Shown in pieces: positions 27,788-36,999 of a stretch of 64,000 nucleotides of DNA (position 1 is the stretch's first letter; each line of letters opens with the position of its first letter). The notes beneath the pieces were generated by a model. That model did no database searches, was not told the DNA's origin, and was given only the letters and a program-made list of their open reading frames with translations. The DNA comes from Caldalkalibacillus mannanilyticus JCM 10596. GTDB lineage: Bacteria; Bacillota; Bacilli; Caldalkalibacillales; JCM-10596. The stretch spans positions 24,536-88,535 of the forward strand of contig NZ_BAMO01000015.1 of assembly GCF_000615945.1 (NCBI RefSeq). Direction: 5' to 3'. A program made the translations under genes and the position numbers.

Positions 27788-28027
27788 CTATGATTTTATT
27801 TCCTTTATTTCACTTACACAGGTTCTGCATAGATTTTTATTTTTAAAAATAAGATTGTCCTCATAAGAATCACAAAATGAGCAACTCGGATTATATTTTC
27901 TCAAGACAATTTGATTATTGGCATCAATAAAAAATTCGAGAGACTCCCCTGTATCAATATTAAAATGCTTTCTTGTAGACTTTGGTAATACAATCCTACC
28001 TAACTGATCTGTTTTTCGTACGATCAT
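27788..28027 (-). CDS. AbrB-type transition regulator with zinc-ribbon tail
   Basis: A 79-residue protein. Residues 1-48 are an AbrB-type swapped-hairpin DNA-binding domain (VRKTDQLGRIVLPKSTRKHF, ESLEFFIDANNQIVLRKY). The tail carries two CxxC pairs (CSFC and CRTC) 19 residues apart, a probable zinc ribbon in place of the AbrB multimerisation domain. I chose ATG 28027, eight bases after AAGGAG; a GTG nine bases earlier overlaps that site. Abh/SpoVT/AbrB proteins control transition-state genes; the target here is unknown. Confidence 0.85.
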   Translation of the reverse strand: MIVRKTDQLGRIVLPKSTRKHFNIDTGESLEFFIDANNQIVLRKYNPSCSFCDSYEDNLIFKNKNLCRTCVSEIKEIKS

Positions 28028-28334
28028 TTTAATCACTCCTTCTTTTTTTAATAAGATGTTGATCTAGCCTAAAATTTTTCAATATGTCTATATTATTTCG
28101 AACCACTAAACAAATGCAACTGATTTGATTTACCAATTACTTTCACAATTCTTTTTTACAGCATAAATGACACAAACCAAAACAGGTATTGTGCCATTTG
28201 CCGCTACACTATACACATCCTCTCATCTAATTACCAAGATAAAACATTTTTAGATTCTCCATATTTCTAGATTCTCCATTTTCTTGAAATTTCCTTCTCC
28301 TAATTTAGGAAAAATGGAATAACATACCCTTTCT
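28028..28334. other. Gap with no gene seen
   Basis: AT-rich DNA upstream of the reoY promoter. No ORF with a ribosome site was found on either strand. It must hold the promoter of the AbrB-type gene. Confidence 0.5.
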
Positions 28335-28363
28335 TTGTGATTTCTCTTTCTTTTTAGTATAAT
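28335..28363 (+). promoter_or_regulatory. Promoter of the reoY leader
   Basis: TTGTGA (28335-28340), a 17-base spacer and a perfect TATAAT (28358-28363). Transcription would start near 28370, placing repeat copy 3 wholly inside a ~130-base 5'-leader. Confidence 0.7.
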
Positions 28364-28382
28364 AGTAGGGTATATTAATCAC

Positions 28383-28467
28383 GTTCTAACCGTCGGTAAG
28401 ACCCCGATAAGAACGACTAACTATCATATGGAGTAAAAACTCCATTTGATAGAAGTCTACTTTATAG
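28383..28467 (+). repeat. Dispersed intergenic repeat, copy 3 (longest), two hairpins
   Basis: Hairpin A: GTTCT (28383) pairs with AGAAC (28414), with an inner TCGG/CCGA. Hairpin B (28415-28457): GACT, CTATCA and ATGGAGT pair with ACTCCAT, TGATAG and AGTC around an AAAA loop, with one T-T mismatch. It lies between the promoter and the reoY ribosome site. It could be a mobile-element remnant, a REP-like element or a regulatory leader. Confidence 0.78.
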
Positions 28468-28502
28468 ATTCGTAGCCGGAAGTAAAATTAAGGTGGTTGC
28501 TT

Positions 28503-29054
28503 ATGAATAAATGGGTTTCAACCTCAGAAAAACGCAGTTTTTTAAAATGGTTTCTTGAACAACACCGCTTAAAACGAACAGATGCACGAATCATTCTTGA
28601 ATACATCCTAAAAAATCACCATATCCTAGAAAACATTTCTTTTTCAAATAAAGTCAAAGTAAGTGGACGTAGCATTGTGATTTCTAGTATGAATTCAGAT
28701 GAAATAGGTTTTCGATTTTATAATGCCGAGAGTAAGACAGAGGATGTTTCTAAAGCACTCACATCCCTTATGCTGAATCCAACTGACAAAGTGTATCTTA
28801 TTCTCCATTTTCATGGGAAGTTGTTAAACCAACGTTACACGCAATTAGTCGGACATTCAGGTCTGGAAAATTTAAGACGGAATGAACAATTCAACAAGTA
28901 CTCCAAAGAAGCTGACGCCATTATTGAAAAGGTCTTTCGTGAACAGGAAATACAAAAGATTAAACAACAAATCGATGAGGCCCTCGATTTAAAAGATGCC
29001 GCTTTATTTGAGAGTTTGGTACAAAAACTTAAAAAGCTTGAAAATCATCACTAG
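28503..29054 (+). CDS. reoY: ReoY/YpiB family proteolytic degradation factor
   Basis: A 183-residue homologue of Bacillus YpiB (UPF0302). The N-terminal domain (SEKRSFLKWFLEQHRLKR, then ARIILEYILKNHHILENI) is followed by a C-terminal IDEAL domain that spells its name (QIDEALDLKDAALFESLVQ). ReoY acts with ReoM and ClpCP to control MurA/LpxC-like targets in Listeria and Bacillus; this role is from the family. ATG 28503 has AAGGTGG six bases upstream; a TTG six bases earlier does not fit. The leader contains repeat copy 3, and a terminator overlaps the stop codon. Confidence 0.9.
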   Translation: MNKWVSTSEKRSFLKWFLEQHRLKRTDARIILEYILKNHHILENISFSNKVKVSGRSIVISSMNSDEIGFRFYNAESKTEDVSKALTSLMLNPTDKVYLILHFHGKLLNQRYTQLVGHSGLENLRRNEQFNKYSKEADAIIEKVFREQEIQKIKQQIDEALDLKDAALFESLVQKLKKLENHH

Positions 29055-29082
29055 AGAAGATTTTCAAGCTTTGATTTTTTTT
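29033..29082. terminator. Terminator overlapping the reoY stop codon
   Basis: AAAGCTTGAAAATC (29033-29046) pairs with GATTTTCAAGCTTT (29059-29072), then eight or nine T. The left arm is inside the last codons of reoY. On the minus strand the tail TTTTTAAGTTTTTG may serve the PilZ gene. Confidence 0.85.
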
Positions 29083-29104
29083 ACTCGACTTTACCTCATA
29101 CACA

Positions 29105-29773
29105 TTATATGACCTTAAAGTTTTTCGCTGCCTCTTCTTTTTCAATCAGCAAGCCTTCAATACGTGTTCGTAGGATAAAGCCTCGTAGCATATTCATTTT
29201 ATCAGTAGGCACTCTTAGAAATTTAGCACCAAATGTCGCTAGGTTCCCCATCACTCTCCGACGGACAATTTCAATTGTACAAGGGAAATTATCTGAAAGC
29301 TGAATTTCCACAGAAGCTGTAGAACGCTCTGTCAAAATAGAGTCCGCTGAGGTAGAGAAACCTATTCCTCCTAAACTGATATCCCCGATAATGATCTGAA
29401 TAGGAGGATCAATAGGCGTCCTGCTCGAATACAGGCTTTTAATGACAGCGGACACCTCGATTTGAATACGAGGGAATTCTCTTAGTTCACCGTATTTTAA
29501 TTGATTTGCTGGAGGATAGATTAGAATAATGGAATTCGTTGTACGCGCTACTACAGATGTATAAAATGTATCAATTCCTTTTGGAGAATACACAGTGACT
29601 TTAATATAATCTCCTAGCTTATATTGTGTAATCTGAAGAGAAGTGATTTCGATCAGATCACCTTCAGCATAGACGACATTTCCTGAGTTGACATAACCAT
29701 CTTTTTCCATCATCGCTTGACTTCCTGTCAATACTGCTATCCCCACTTTTCGATTCATTGGATCAAAATTCAT
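29105..29773 (-). CDS. PilZ-domain cyclic-di-GMP receptor (YcgR/YpfA-like)
   Basis: A 222-residue protein with an N-terminal YcgR-like beta-barrel (to about residue 90) and a C-terminal PilZ domain. Both c-di-GMP-binding motifs are intact: RxxxR in LREFPRIQ and DxSxxG in GDISLGGIGF. YcgR/MotI proteins slow the flagellar motor when c-di-GMP is high (family knowledge). I prefer ATG 29773, eight bases after AGG, over a GTG nine bases earlier. The gene lies downstream of a c-di-GMP-I riboswitch, so synthesis and activity probably respond to the same second messenger. Confidence 0.9.
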   Translation of the reverse strand: MNFDPMNRKVGIAVLTGSQAMMEKDGYVNSGNVVYAEGDLIEITSLQITQYKLGDYIKVTVYSPKGIDTFYTSVVARTTNSIILIYPPANQLKYGELREFPRIQIEVSAVIKSLYSSRTPIDPPIQIIIGDISLGGIGFSTSADSILTERSTASVEIQLSDNFPCTIEIVRRRVMGNLATFGAKFLRVPTDKMNMLRGFILRTRIEGLLIEKEEAAKNFKVI

Positions 29774-29851
29774 CTTCTTCACCTATCTTTTTTAGAATAA
29801 TGTTAAATAATCCTTCAAAAAATGAGTATCTTAGCAATTCATCAATAATCT

Positions 29852-29893
29852 TACAAAAACAAAAATGAACCCCATGCCAAAATGAGGTTCATT
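29852..29893 (-). terminator. Riboswitch expression-platform terminator
   Basis: On the minus strand AATGAACC pairs with GGTTCATT, followed by TTTGTTTTTG. It lies between the aptamer and the PilZ gene. Confidence 0.75.
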
Positions 29894-29904
29894 GCATAAT
29901 CCCT

Positions 29905-29985
29905 CTTGGCAACCTGGCAATCATAGTCATCGTGACCTTAGACCCATAGCTTTGCGTCCTTACTTTTCAGTAAGTTTGCCTTTAT
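29905..29985 (-). ncRNA. Cyclic-di-GMP-I (GEMM) riboswitch
   Basis: The minus strand shows GGCAAAC, a P1b hairpin CTTACT-GAAA-AGTAAG with its GNRA loop, then GGACGCAAAGC, GGGTCTAAGG and a closing GGTTGCC: the conserved blocks of the GEMM-I aptamer in the right order and spacing. A terminator follows within 12-15 bases, then the PilZ gene. An extended -10 (TATAAT near 30015, minus strand) lies upstream. Confidence 0.93.
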
Positions 29986-30272
29986 CATAGATAATTTGTA
30001 CTACTTTTTTACATTATACTATATTTTTTTGTTTTTGGGTGTCTTATTTTGTCGTTTTCGAAAAAATTTGTTGAATCATTTGTATTTCAAGGTTTAAATC
30101 AAAGCTATCATTACTATATGAATATTCACAATACAAGTGCAAAAAAGTATTTATCTAGATTACTTCCTATGAACTATGCTTGCAACGATTCGATTTATTC
30201 ATTGTCATAAGGGCATCATTCCGTACAACCAAAGGATGATTATTTAACCCCATGGATTGAACGAATTTAAGT
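29986..30272. other. Non-coding region upstream of the riboswitch
   Basis: Holds the probable riboswitch promoter (TATAAT in the reverse complement near 30015) and otherwise AT-rich sequence without a supportable ORF. Confidence 0.45.
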
Positions 30273-31277
30273 CTATGGATTAACAGTGAATTCGTTTTCT
30301 GTAATGGTTATCTCATTACCATTTTTAAAGATATCTGTTCTTATTCTAATGTTTTTATTAATTGGCATCTCTTCACTTACAACAATGAATTCAATAGTAT
30401 TTTTACCTTCAAAAATAAAGTCATTTATTTCTAAGGATGTTTTATTTAAAACTTTTGATTGGTTAAAGTAAAATTTATTGTTGTCTTTTATAAACGATCT
30501 CTGACTGTCATCAAAAACTTCTACAATACTCCTTTCCATATTCTCCGAATTAATAATTATTTGGATGTTCTCTTCTGGACTTGCCTCTCTCTCGATATTC
30601 AAAGTTACAGTTGGTTTATGGATGTTATGTAGTTTAATCTCGATAGGTATATTCTGACTTTCAATAATGCTCACTTCAATTTGTTTATTTGAATTAATAG
30701 ATAACATAGAGATACTAATTCCTATAGTGAAGAATAAAATTAATAAATATACTAATTGTAAAAATGGAGACACTTTTTTCTCTATTTTTTCCGTTAAATC
30801 AATAATTTTCTTTAGTTTATTTTTACCTAAATAAAAAACAATCACAATAAGCACGGTAATTATAAAACCAATTAAAAAGAATACAATTGATTTTAGTTCT
30901 AAAAATATTTGTACAAATATGTAAATACCAAATAAGGTAACTATACCCAAAAAACTATTTTTTATCGTTTTGAAAATATTAGAATAAGACAAATCTGCTT
31001 TACTTTCAGATCTTTCTCTAGAACTATTATCATTAAAGCATTGATATGTTTGTAATTCAGCATACAAATATCTAACAAAAGAAATTGTAACTGCAGAAAC
31101 AGCAGTTAATATCGAGACAGCCAAGATATGTTCTAAATTAAGTATCGATTTTATGTAAGCACTTTCGGAAAATGTAGTAAACCATAACCTTATTGCACCT
31201 AATAAGATGTACCAAGTAGCACCAAATATAGTTAGTGAAACAACTAATCTTGTAGTTCTATCTATTTTATTTTTCAT
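30273..31277 (-). CDS. Orphan multi-pass membrane protein (hypothetical)
   Basis: A 334-residue protein with no family I recognise. It has two N-terminal membrane segments (about 11-33 and 50-71), a polar loop, three further segments (109-128, 131-150, 172-192) and a ~140-residue C-terminal extracytoplasmic domain rich in beta-forming sequence (VTLNIEREASPEENIQIII, TIEFIVVSEEMP). Codon and base use are clearly more AT-rich than the neighbours (many Asn, Ile, Lys), and it lies beside an 817-base gap, which suggests acquisition from elsewhere. No evident partner genes. Confidence 0.7.
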   Translation of the reverse strand: MKNKIDRTTRLVVSLTIFGATWYILLGAIRLWFTTFSESAYIKSILNLEHILAVSILTAVSAVTISFVRYLYAELQTYQCFNDNSSRERSESKADLSYSNIFKTIKNSFLGIVTLFGIYIFVQIFLELKSIVFFLIGFIITVLIVIVFYLGKNKLKKIIDLTEKIEKKVSPFLQLVYLLILFFTIGISISMLSINSNKQIEVSIIESQNIPIEIKLHNIHKPTVTLNIEREASPEENIQIIINSENMERSIVEVFDDSQRSFIKDNNKFYFNQSKVLNKTSLEINDFIFEGKNTIEFIVVSEEMPINKNIRIRTDIFKNGNEITITENEFTVNP

Positions 31278-32094
31278 CTATTCACCTTGCATCCCTTTGA
31301 AAAATTTAAGTTTTTGTTTTTGTAATTAGTTTTTTCAATAGTACCTTCAAGAAGTTCAATTAGTTGTTGTAAGATAACTCCTAATAGAGCTCAATTATTT
31401 TATCAAATACACCACCAAGCGTGCGTTGATATGTATGGCACCAATTTTCATGAAAAAAATATATTGAGCAAAAACTATGGAGGTATAGCTAATTAGACTG
31501 TAGATATGTTGGCTTTTTGATAACAGCTATATGACCATTGACTTCAAACTAGTAGGCATTTTTTTCCTTGCTGTTTTTCTTTATACCCCATTTGAGATAA
31601 AGGGGAACCAATAGGCGAAGCTCATCGGGAAAAGTATATAAATTTTGATTTATTCTGTCTTTCATATATAAAAAGTTTTACTTTTTGTTCAGCTTTTTCT
31701 TGTAACTATTATCCTTGTTTTACTTTGATTTGCAAAAAGGTTCATTGTTAATAGTTTAGTTTTTTTCTTGTTTAGATCTTGCTTCAATATGGGTGGCTTC
31801 ACTACAGTATCCTCATCACGAGTTATTGCTAGAGTAAGAAAAATTCAACAGGAGCCCTCTATGATGATTTCAAGATTTGAGGCAGGTACTCTTTTTTATG
31901 ATGAAAAGTACTTAAGGTCGTCGAGCACTGGTTATTAAATTAATTTAATTATTGATTTATCCTTGTTTTTTGCTCCTCAATTTCCTTCAGATGAATAGGC
32001 ATATCCCCATTTTCTCCACGCTAATCCACACTTATTAGATTATCTACATAGAATAGAATAAGATGAAAAACGTCATAGAAGGGAGTGAAATATC
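31278..32094. other. AT-rich 817-base stretch without a clear gene
   Basis: No ORF with a convincing ribosome site on either strand. A 50-codon plus-strand frame ends at about 31938 (KIQQEPSMMISRFEAGTLFY) but lacks a ribosome site. The last ~60 bases hold the promoter and AGGGAG site of the next gene. The rest could be remnant DNA or an unrecognised RNA. Confidence 0.5.
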
Positions 32095-32661
32095 ATGAGC
32101 CTGTATATCAAGCGCGGTGTAAACCCAAAGATTTATATAAATAAACGACTACAAGATCACTCAACCAATCAAAAAGAGGCGCGAAGAAATTACCTAGCAG
32201 AGTTACTGCGACAGCAAACTAAACTCCAAGAGGAGCGAGCTCAGCACCTGATTGAACTATACAAAGCACAAATCAGCCCTCTTGCCGAAATGGCAGAAAG
32301 GCTTCATCATATTGAACAAATGAATCATACATTACTGAAAAGAGTGGAACAAGATGAACACATTCAACAAGCCGTGATACATCAACTGACTCATCAGGAC
32401 CAACTAACCAACAGGATTAGCAGAAAGCTAGATGAACACATGAACATTTCAGAGAATATCGTTCAGCAACAGGAAAATCAAGCCAAGCTCTATGAAGAAA
32501 TCTCAAAACAACTAAGTATTCAAGACGCTTTCCACCAAACCGTTTTGGAGGAGTTGGATCAGCAAAAGTCGCTAATGCAAAGATTTGCCTCTCAACTCGA
32601 TCACATCAAATCCCTCATCACGAAAAAAGTATCTCATCTAGCAGAAAAAATGATTAGCTAA
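32095..32661 (+). CDS. Coiled-coil hypothetical protein
   Basis: A 188-residue soluble protein, almost entirely helical and rich in Gln, Glu, His and Leu, with heptad-like spacing from about residue 25 to the end (LAELLRQQTKLQEERAQHLI, LHHIEQMNHTLLKRVEQDEH). There is no signal peptide and no membrane segment. AGGGAG stands about nine bases before ATG. No family recognised; a structural or scaffold role is only a guess. Monocistronic. Confidence 0.75.
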   Translation: MSLYIKRGVNPKIYINKRLQDHSTNQKEARRNYLAELLRQQTKLQEERAQHLIELYKAQISPLAEMAERLHHIEQMNHTLLKRVEQDEHIQQAVIHQLTHQDQLTNRISRKLDEHMNISENIVQQQENQAKLYEEISKQLSIQDAFHQTVLEELDQQKSLMQRFASQLDHIKSLITKKVSHLAEKMIS

Positions 32662-32695
32662 TCCAGCTTAAATCTGATTTTTTTCTATCGACTCT

Positions 32696-33805
32696 CTACA
32701 CTTTTTTTCTGGGTAAGCTCATCTTAATTCCATTTTCAATCATGCTCAAATAGGATTTATCCTTTGGAGCTACCAAGGTAATGGCTAATCCCTTTTCCCC
32801 TGCTCTTCCCGTTCTGCCAATCCGATGAATATAGCTTTCTACATCTATAGGAATGTCATAATTAAAAACATGAGTTACCCCTTCTACATCAAGCCCTCTT
32901 GCAGCAACATCAGTAGCGACAAGGAATTGAAGCTGCTTCTCCCGAAAACGCTTCATCACCTCTTCACGCTTGGCTTGAGATAAATCTCCATGTAGTTCAT
33001 CAGACGAGTAGCCGAACTCCTGCAAGGCTTGATTTAAGGTGTGTGCTCTGCGTTTGGTCCGACAAAAGATCATTGCCAATCTGGGACGATATTGATCGAG
33101 CAGAGTTCGTAAGTTTTTCTGTTTGGTTCGATCGGTTGTTTCGATCACTAGTTGCTTGATTTTATCAACGGTGATTTGTTTTGAATGAATCTGTATTTCA
33201 AGAGGGTCTTTCATATATTGACCCGCTATCTTTCGTATGGGCTTAGGCATCGTGGCTGAGAAGAGCAAGGTCTGACGCTTTTCAGGAAGTTGCGCTATAA
33301 TCTCCTCCACCTCAGTAATAAACCCCATATGTAACATTTGATCTGCTTCATCTAAGACGAACATGTTCACATCGGCAAGCTGGATCGTTCCCCGCCTTAG
33401 ATGATCTAACAAGCGTCCTGGCGTTGCTATAATCAGATGAATGGTGCTGCCAAGCTTTTTGATTTGGCTTTCTACATCTTGTCCGCCATAGACCGCTAGT
33501 ACTTGGATTTCTTCTAGCTTGGAAACCAGCTTATCCACCTCTGTAGAAATCTGTAGTGCCAGCTCTCGAGTAGGAGCTAGGATGAGAGCTTGGATATGGG
33601 GGTTCTTAGGATCTAGTTTATCTAATATAGGCAAAACAAACGCTAAGGTCTTCCCCGTCCCTGTTTGAGCTTGGACGACAAGATCCATCCCATCCAGAAT
33701 ATGACAAATGCTTTGTTCTTGAACGGGGGTCGGCGTACAGATTCCATATCCTTCTAAAATTTGCTGTAACGTATCACTTACTCCCAAGAAATTAAAATCG
33801 CTCAA
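32696..33805 (-). CDS. DEAD-box RNA helicase
   Basis: A 369-residue ATP-dependent RNA helicase consisting of the two RecA-like domains with almost no C-terminal extension. Motifs: TPVQEQSI (Q motif), AQTGTGKT, PTRELALQ, VLDEADQML, FSATMP, DVAARGLDVEGV and HRIGRTGRAG. The minimal size fits the CshC/YfmL subgroup rather than CshA or DbpA. I chose TTG 33805, eight bases after GAGAGG; the GTG nine bases earlier touches that site. Possible roles are ribosome assembly or cold adaptation. It follows topB on the same strand. Confidence 0.92.
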   Translation of the reverse strand: MSDFNFLGVSDTLQQILEGYGICTPTPVQEQSICHILDGMDLVVQAQTGTGKTLAFVLPILDKLDPKNPHIQALILAPTRELALQISTEVDKLVSKLEEIQVLAVYGGQDVESQIKKLGSTIHLIIATPGRLLDHLRRGTIQLADVNMFVLDEADQMLHMGFITEVEEIIAQLPEKRQTLLFSATMPKPIRKIAGQYMKDPLEIQIHSKQITVDKIKQLVIETTDRTKQKNLRTLLDQYRPRLAMIFCRTKRRAHTLNQALQEFGYSSDELHGDLSQAKREEVMKRFREKQLQFLVATDVAARGLDVEGVTHVFNYDIPIDVESYIHRIGRTGRAGEKGLAITLVAPKDKSYLSMIENGIKMSLPRKKV

Positions 33806-33825
33806 AAAGTACACCTCTCAAAATG

Positions 33826-36014
33826 TTAGTTATCTAATTTAAGCTTGGCTAAAGCATCAGCCAAAGCGGTATTCATTGGTTCCTCTTTCTTTTGTTTTTG
33901 CAAGAACTGGGATACATCCTTTTTCGATGCTTTACCCTCTTTTTCTTTCTTTCTCCGCTCATTGAAGGTCGTTAACTTTTCTTTATATCCACATTTACAA
34001 ACAAAAACTTGACCTTCCCCTTGTCCTCTTAGCTCCAGTTTCTTCTTGCATTCTGGGCATCTGGCATTGGTTACCTTCGCTACGTTTTTCCTATGCCCAC
34101 ATTCTCGATCCTGACAAACGTGCAAGGTTCCTTTTTTCCCTTTTACTTCAAGCATTGGCTTACCGCACTCAGGACATTTTGCCCCAGTTAGATTATCATG
34201 CCTGAATCTGGACTCACTATATTTAATCTCTTGAACAATCGCTTTCGTGTAGCCTCTTATTTCACCGATAAAAGCCTGTTTTGTCAGTGAAGCCTTCGAT
34301 ATGGCTTCAAGCTTTTTTTCCCATTCTGCTGTTAACCTAGGTGACTTAAGTTCTTCTGGTACTAGATCAAGTAACTGTCTGCCCTTGGAGGTCGTATAAA
34401 TATCTTTCCCTCTTTTTTCTAATAAAAAGCTATTAAATAACTTTTCAATAATATCTGCTCTGGTCGCTACTGTACCTAAACCGCCTGTTTTTTCTAAGGT
34501 TTTGATCAGTTCCTTCTGATCACTTTCCATGTATCTCATCGGGTTTTCCATCGCTGAAAGAAGCGTTCCTTCATTAAAAGGCTTAGGTGGCTGAGTTTCC
34601 CCTTGTACTAGTTGAACGGAGAGAATCTTTAGTTTCTCGCCTTTCTCAATAGTAGGTAAACGTTGTTCAGCTACATCCTCTTCCTTCTCCTCCTCTTCAA
34701 GGGAGGAATCATAAAGCTCCTTCCAGCCTAAAGAAAGAATGCGTTTGCCCTTAGCAATCAATAGTTCATTCTCCACCTTCGCTTGAATCGTTGTTTGCTC
34801 ATATTCAAATGGCGGAAAAAGAACCGCTAAGAAGCGCTTCACAATAAGATCATAAATCTTTCTCTCTTTGTCATTTAATGAACTAAGCATTGCGCGTTGT
34901 TCTGTAGGAATGATGGCATGGTGATCCGACACCTTAGAGTCATCTACAAAATGCTTGCTAGCTCTTATTTTTTTCCGATCCACTTTCATCGTAAATTTTG
35001 TATAGGGTTGTACGCTACAGGCGGCAATTCGGTCAGGTAAGGTATCGACAAGATCACTGGATAAATACCTTGAATCTGTCCTTGGATAAGTAACAAGCTT
35101 ATGTTGCTCATATAATCGTTGCATAATCGAAAGAGTATCTTTTGCCGAGTAGCCAAAGCGATTATGTGCCTCTCTCTGTAGCTCGGTAAGGTCATAAAGC
35201 TGAGGCGAAAACTTCTTTTTCGGTGATTTTTGCACATCTAGAACCAGAGCTTCCTTATTTCTCAGCCTTTCTGCTAGCTGCTTACTTCGCTCTTGATCAA
35301 ACAATCTGATCTGTTTTGTTTTTTGATCCTGCCAGGTTAATGCCAACGCCTTTGTCTGAGCTTGTATCCTGTAAAAAGGGACAGGCTTAAATTGACGAAT
35401 CTCTTCTTCTCTTTTTGCGATCATAGCTAATGTAGGTGTTTGAACTCTGCCGCAAGAAAGCTGGGCATTAAATTTGCAGGTTAAGGCTCTCGTGGCATTG
35501 ATTCCGACCAGCCAATCTGCCTCTGCTCTAGCAACTGCCGATGCATATAAGGTTCAAAAGCTTTGCCATCTCTCAGCTTGGCAAACCCTTCCTTAATTGC
35601 TCTATCTGTAACTGAGGAGATCCATAAGCGTTTTAACGGCTTTCTCACACCTGCTTTTTCAATAATCCATCTTGCTACAAGCTCTCCTTCTCTTCCAGCA
35701 TCCGTTGCAATGACAACTTGAGTTACATCTTTTCTTACTAGCTGATTCTTTACTATACTAAATTGCTTTCCGCTTTTCTTAATCACGGTCAGCTTTAATT
35801 GCTCAGGAAGCATGGGTAAATCTTCGATTCTCCAAGATTTATAGCGATCATCATAGGCTTCGGGATCAGCATGGGTCACTAAATGCCCTAGAGCCCAAGT
35901 CACTATGTATTTTTCTCCTTCAATAAAACCATTGTTATTTTTATGACATTGTAATACCCTAGCTAAATCTCTTCCCACGGAAGGTTTTTCTGCTAATACT
36001 AGTGTTTTGCTCAT
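33826..36014 (-). pseudogene. topB: DNA topoisomerase III (topB), single-base frameshift
   Basis: Type IA topoisomerase. The N-terminal part (MSKTLVLAEKPSVGRDLARV, TDAGREGELVARWII) is in one frame to about 35550 and the rest, starting ASAVARAEADWLVGINATRA with the catalytic Tyr in TYPRTDSRYL and zinc ribbons near the C-terminus, is in another. One extra T in the complement of 35549-35551 restores FEPLYASAVARAE and a 729-residue protein, the normal TopB length. As written the frame ends at GWSESMPREP after 177 residues. Consensus error and true mutation are both possible. Confidence 0.9.
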
Positions 36015-36105
36015 AATGATAAAATCCTCTCAATCTGTCATACATATTATTTTCTTCCATTGTACATGATTAATACAGAATAGAATAGGAAAAGGAGATC
36101 AAGAG

Positions 36106-36906
36106 ATGAAAATCAAATTGGATGAACGGATGCAACAACGATATGATGAACTAAGAACGCAACCCACTTTTCTGTCCATCGTTAGTGGTAAAGGTGGAGT
36201 AGGAAAGTCAACTGTTGCTGTTAACTTAGCCATTTCTCTAGCTGAAAAAAATGTAAAAGTGGGGCTTATCGACGCTGATATCTATGGTTTTAGTATTCCT
36301 AGTCTGATGCAAGTTAGAGAAGAACCCATTACGATCGAGGGAACAATGTTACCTATTGAAAAATTTGGTGTAAAGCTAATGTCCTCAGGCTTCCTCCGCA
36401 CAGATAATCAGCCGATTATTATGCGGGGACCCATGCTTGGCAGAGTCATCAAGACTTTTTTAGAAAATGTGCAGTGGGGAGAGCTTGATTATTTAATCTT
36501 TGATCTTCCGCCAGGCACTGGTGACATTCCGCTGGACATTCATGAGATGGTGAAAAACTGTAAAGAAATCATTGTCACCACTCCTAATGATACGGCTGCG
36601 GAGGTCGCTTTTCGGGCAGGGGCGATGACAGCAAGAACAGGGCACGATATCCTTGGTATTGTTGAAAATATGTCCTATATCCAATGTCCATGTTGTACTC
36701 AAAAAATCAATATTCATCCAGGGAAGGGCGGTCATATGCTGTCCTCCAGCTTAGAAGCCCCACTCCTTGCTCAAATTCCAATGGAAGCTACAGGTTCTAC
36801 CGCTCCAGCATCTGGAGTCTACCACCACCATTCCATCCCTGGTCAGAAATATAGAGAATTAGCTGATCAAATTTTACTACTGACACGTAAAACGAAACGA
36901 TTTTAA
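36106..36906 (+). CDS. Mrp/NBP35-family ATPase (Fe-S cluster carrier, SalA-like)
   Basis: A 266-residue P-loop ATPase. Deviant Walker A is SGKGGVGKSTVAVNLA (residues ~27-42), followed by DADIYGFSIPSLM, LPPGTGD and ENMSYIQCPCC, where the CxxC is the Fe-S bridging site of Mrp/ApbC carriers. It lacks the N-terminal DUF59 domain of longer Mrp proteins; Bacillus SalA (YbaL) acts as a regulator. Either Fe-S transfer or SalA-like regulation is possible. AAAGGAG lies before ATG and a terminator follows. Confidence 0.85.
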   Translation: MKIKLDERMQQRYDELRTQPTFLSIVSGKGGVGKSTVAVNLAISLAEKNVKVGLIDADIYGFSIPSLMQVREEPITIEGTMLPIEKFGVKLMSSGFLRTDNQPIIMRGPMLGRVIKTFLENVQWGELDYLIFDLPPGTGDIPLDIHEMVKNCKEIIVTTPNDTAAEVAFRAGAMTARTGHDILGIVENMSYIQCPCCTQKINIHPGKGGHMLSSSLEAPLLAQIPMEATGSTAPASGVYHHHSIPGQKYRELADQILLLTRKTKRF

Positions 36907-36920
36907 TTCCCAGCTAAGAA

Positions 36921-36996
36921 AAACACACTGCTTCTCACACTCATCTGAATCCTTTAAATAAGGGAACTCAATATGAGAAAGGCAGTGTGGTTTGCT
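36921..36996. terminator. Bidirectional terminator after the Mrp gene
   Basis: CACACTGC-TTCTCA (36924-36937) pairs with TGAGAA-GGCAGTGTG (36974-36989) with a small bulge, then TTTGCTTTTG. Confidence 0.7.
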
Positions 36997-36999
36997 TTT

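Noticed and set aside
31783..31938. About 50-codon plus-strand frame (KIQQEPSMMISRFEAGTLFY)
   Set aside because: No ribosome site and no recognised family; kept only as a note on the gap.
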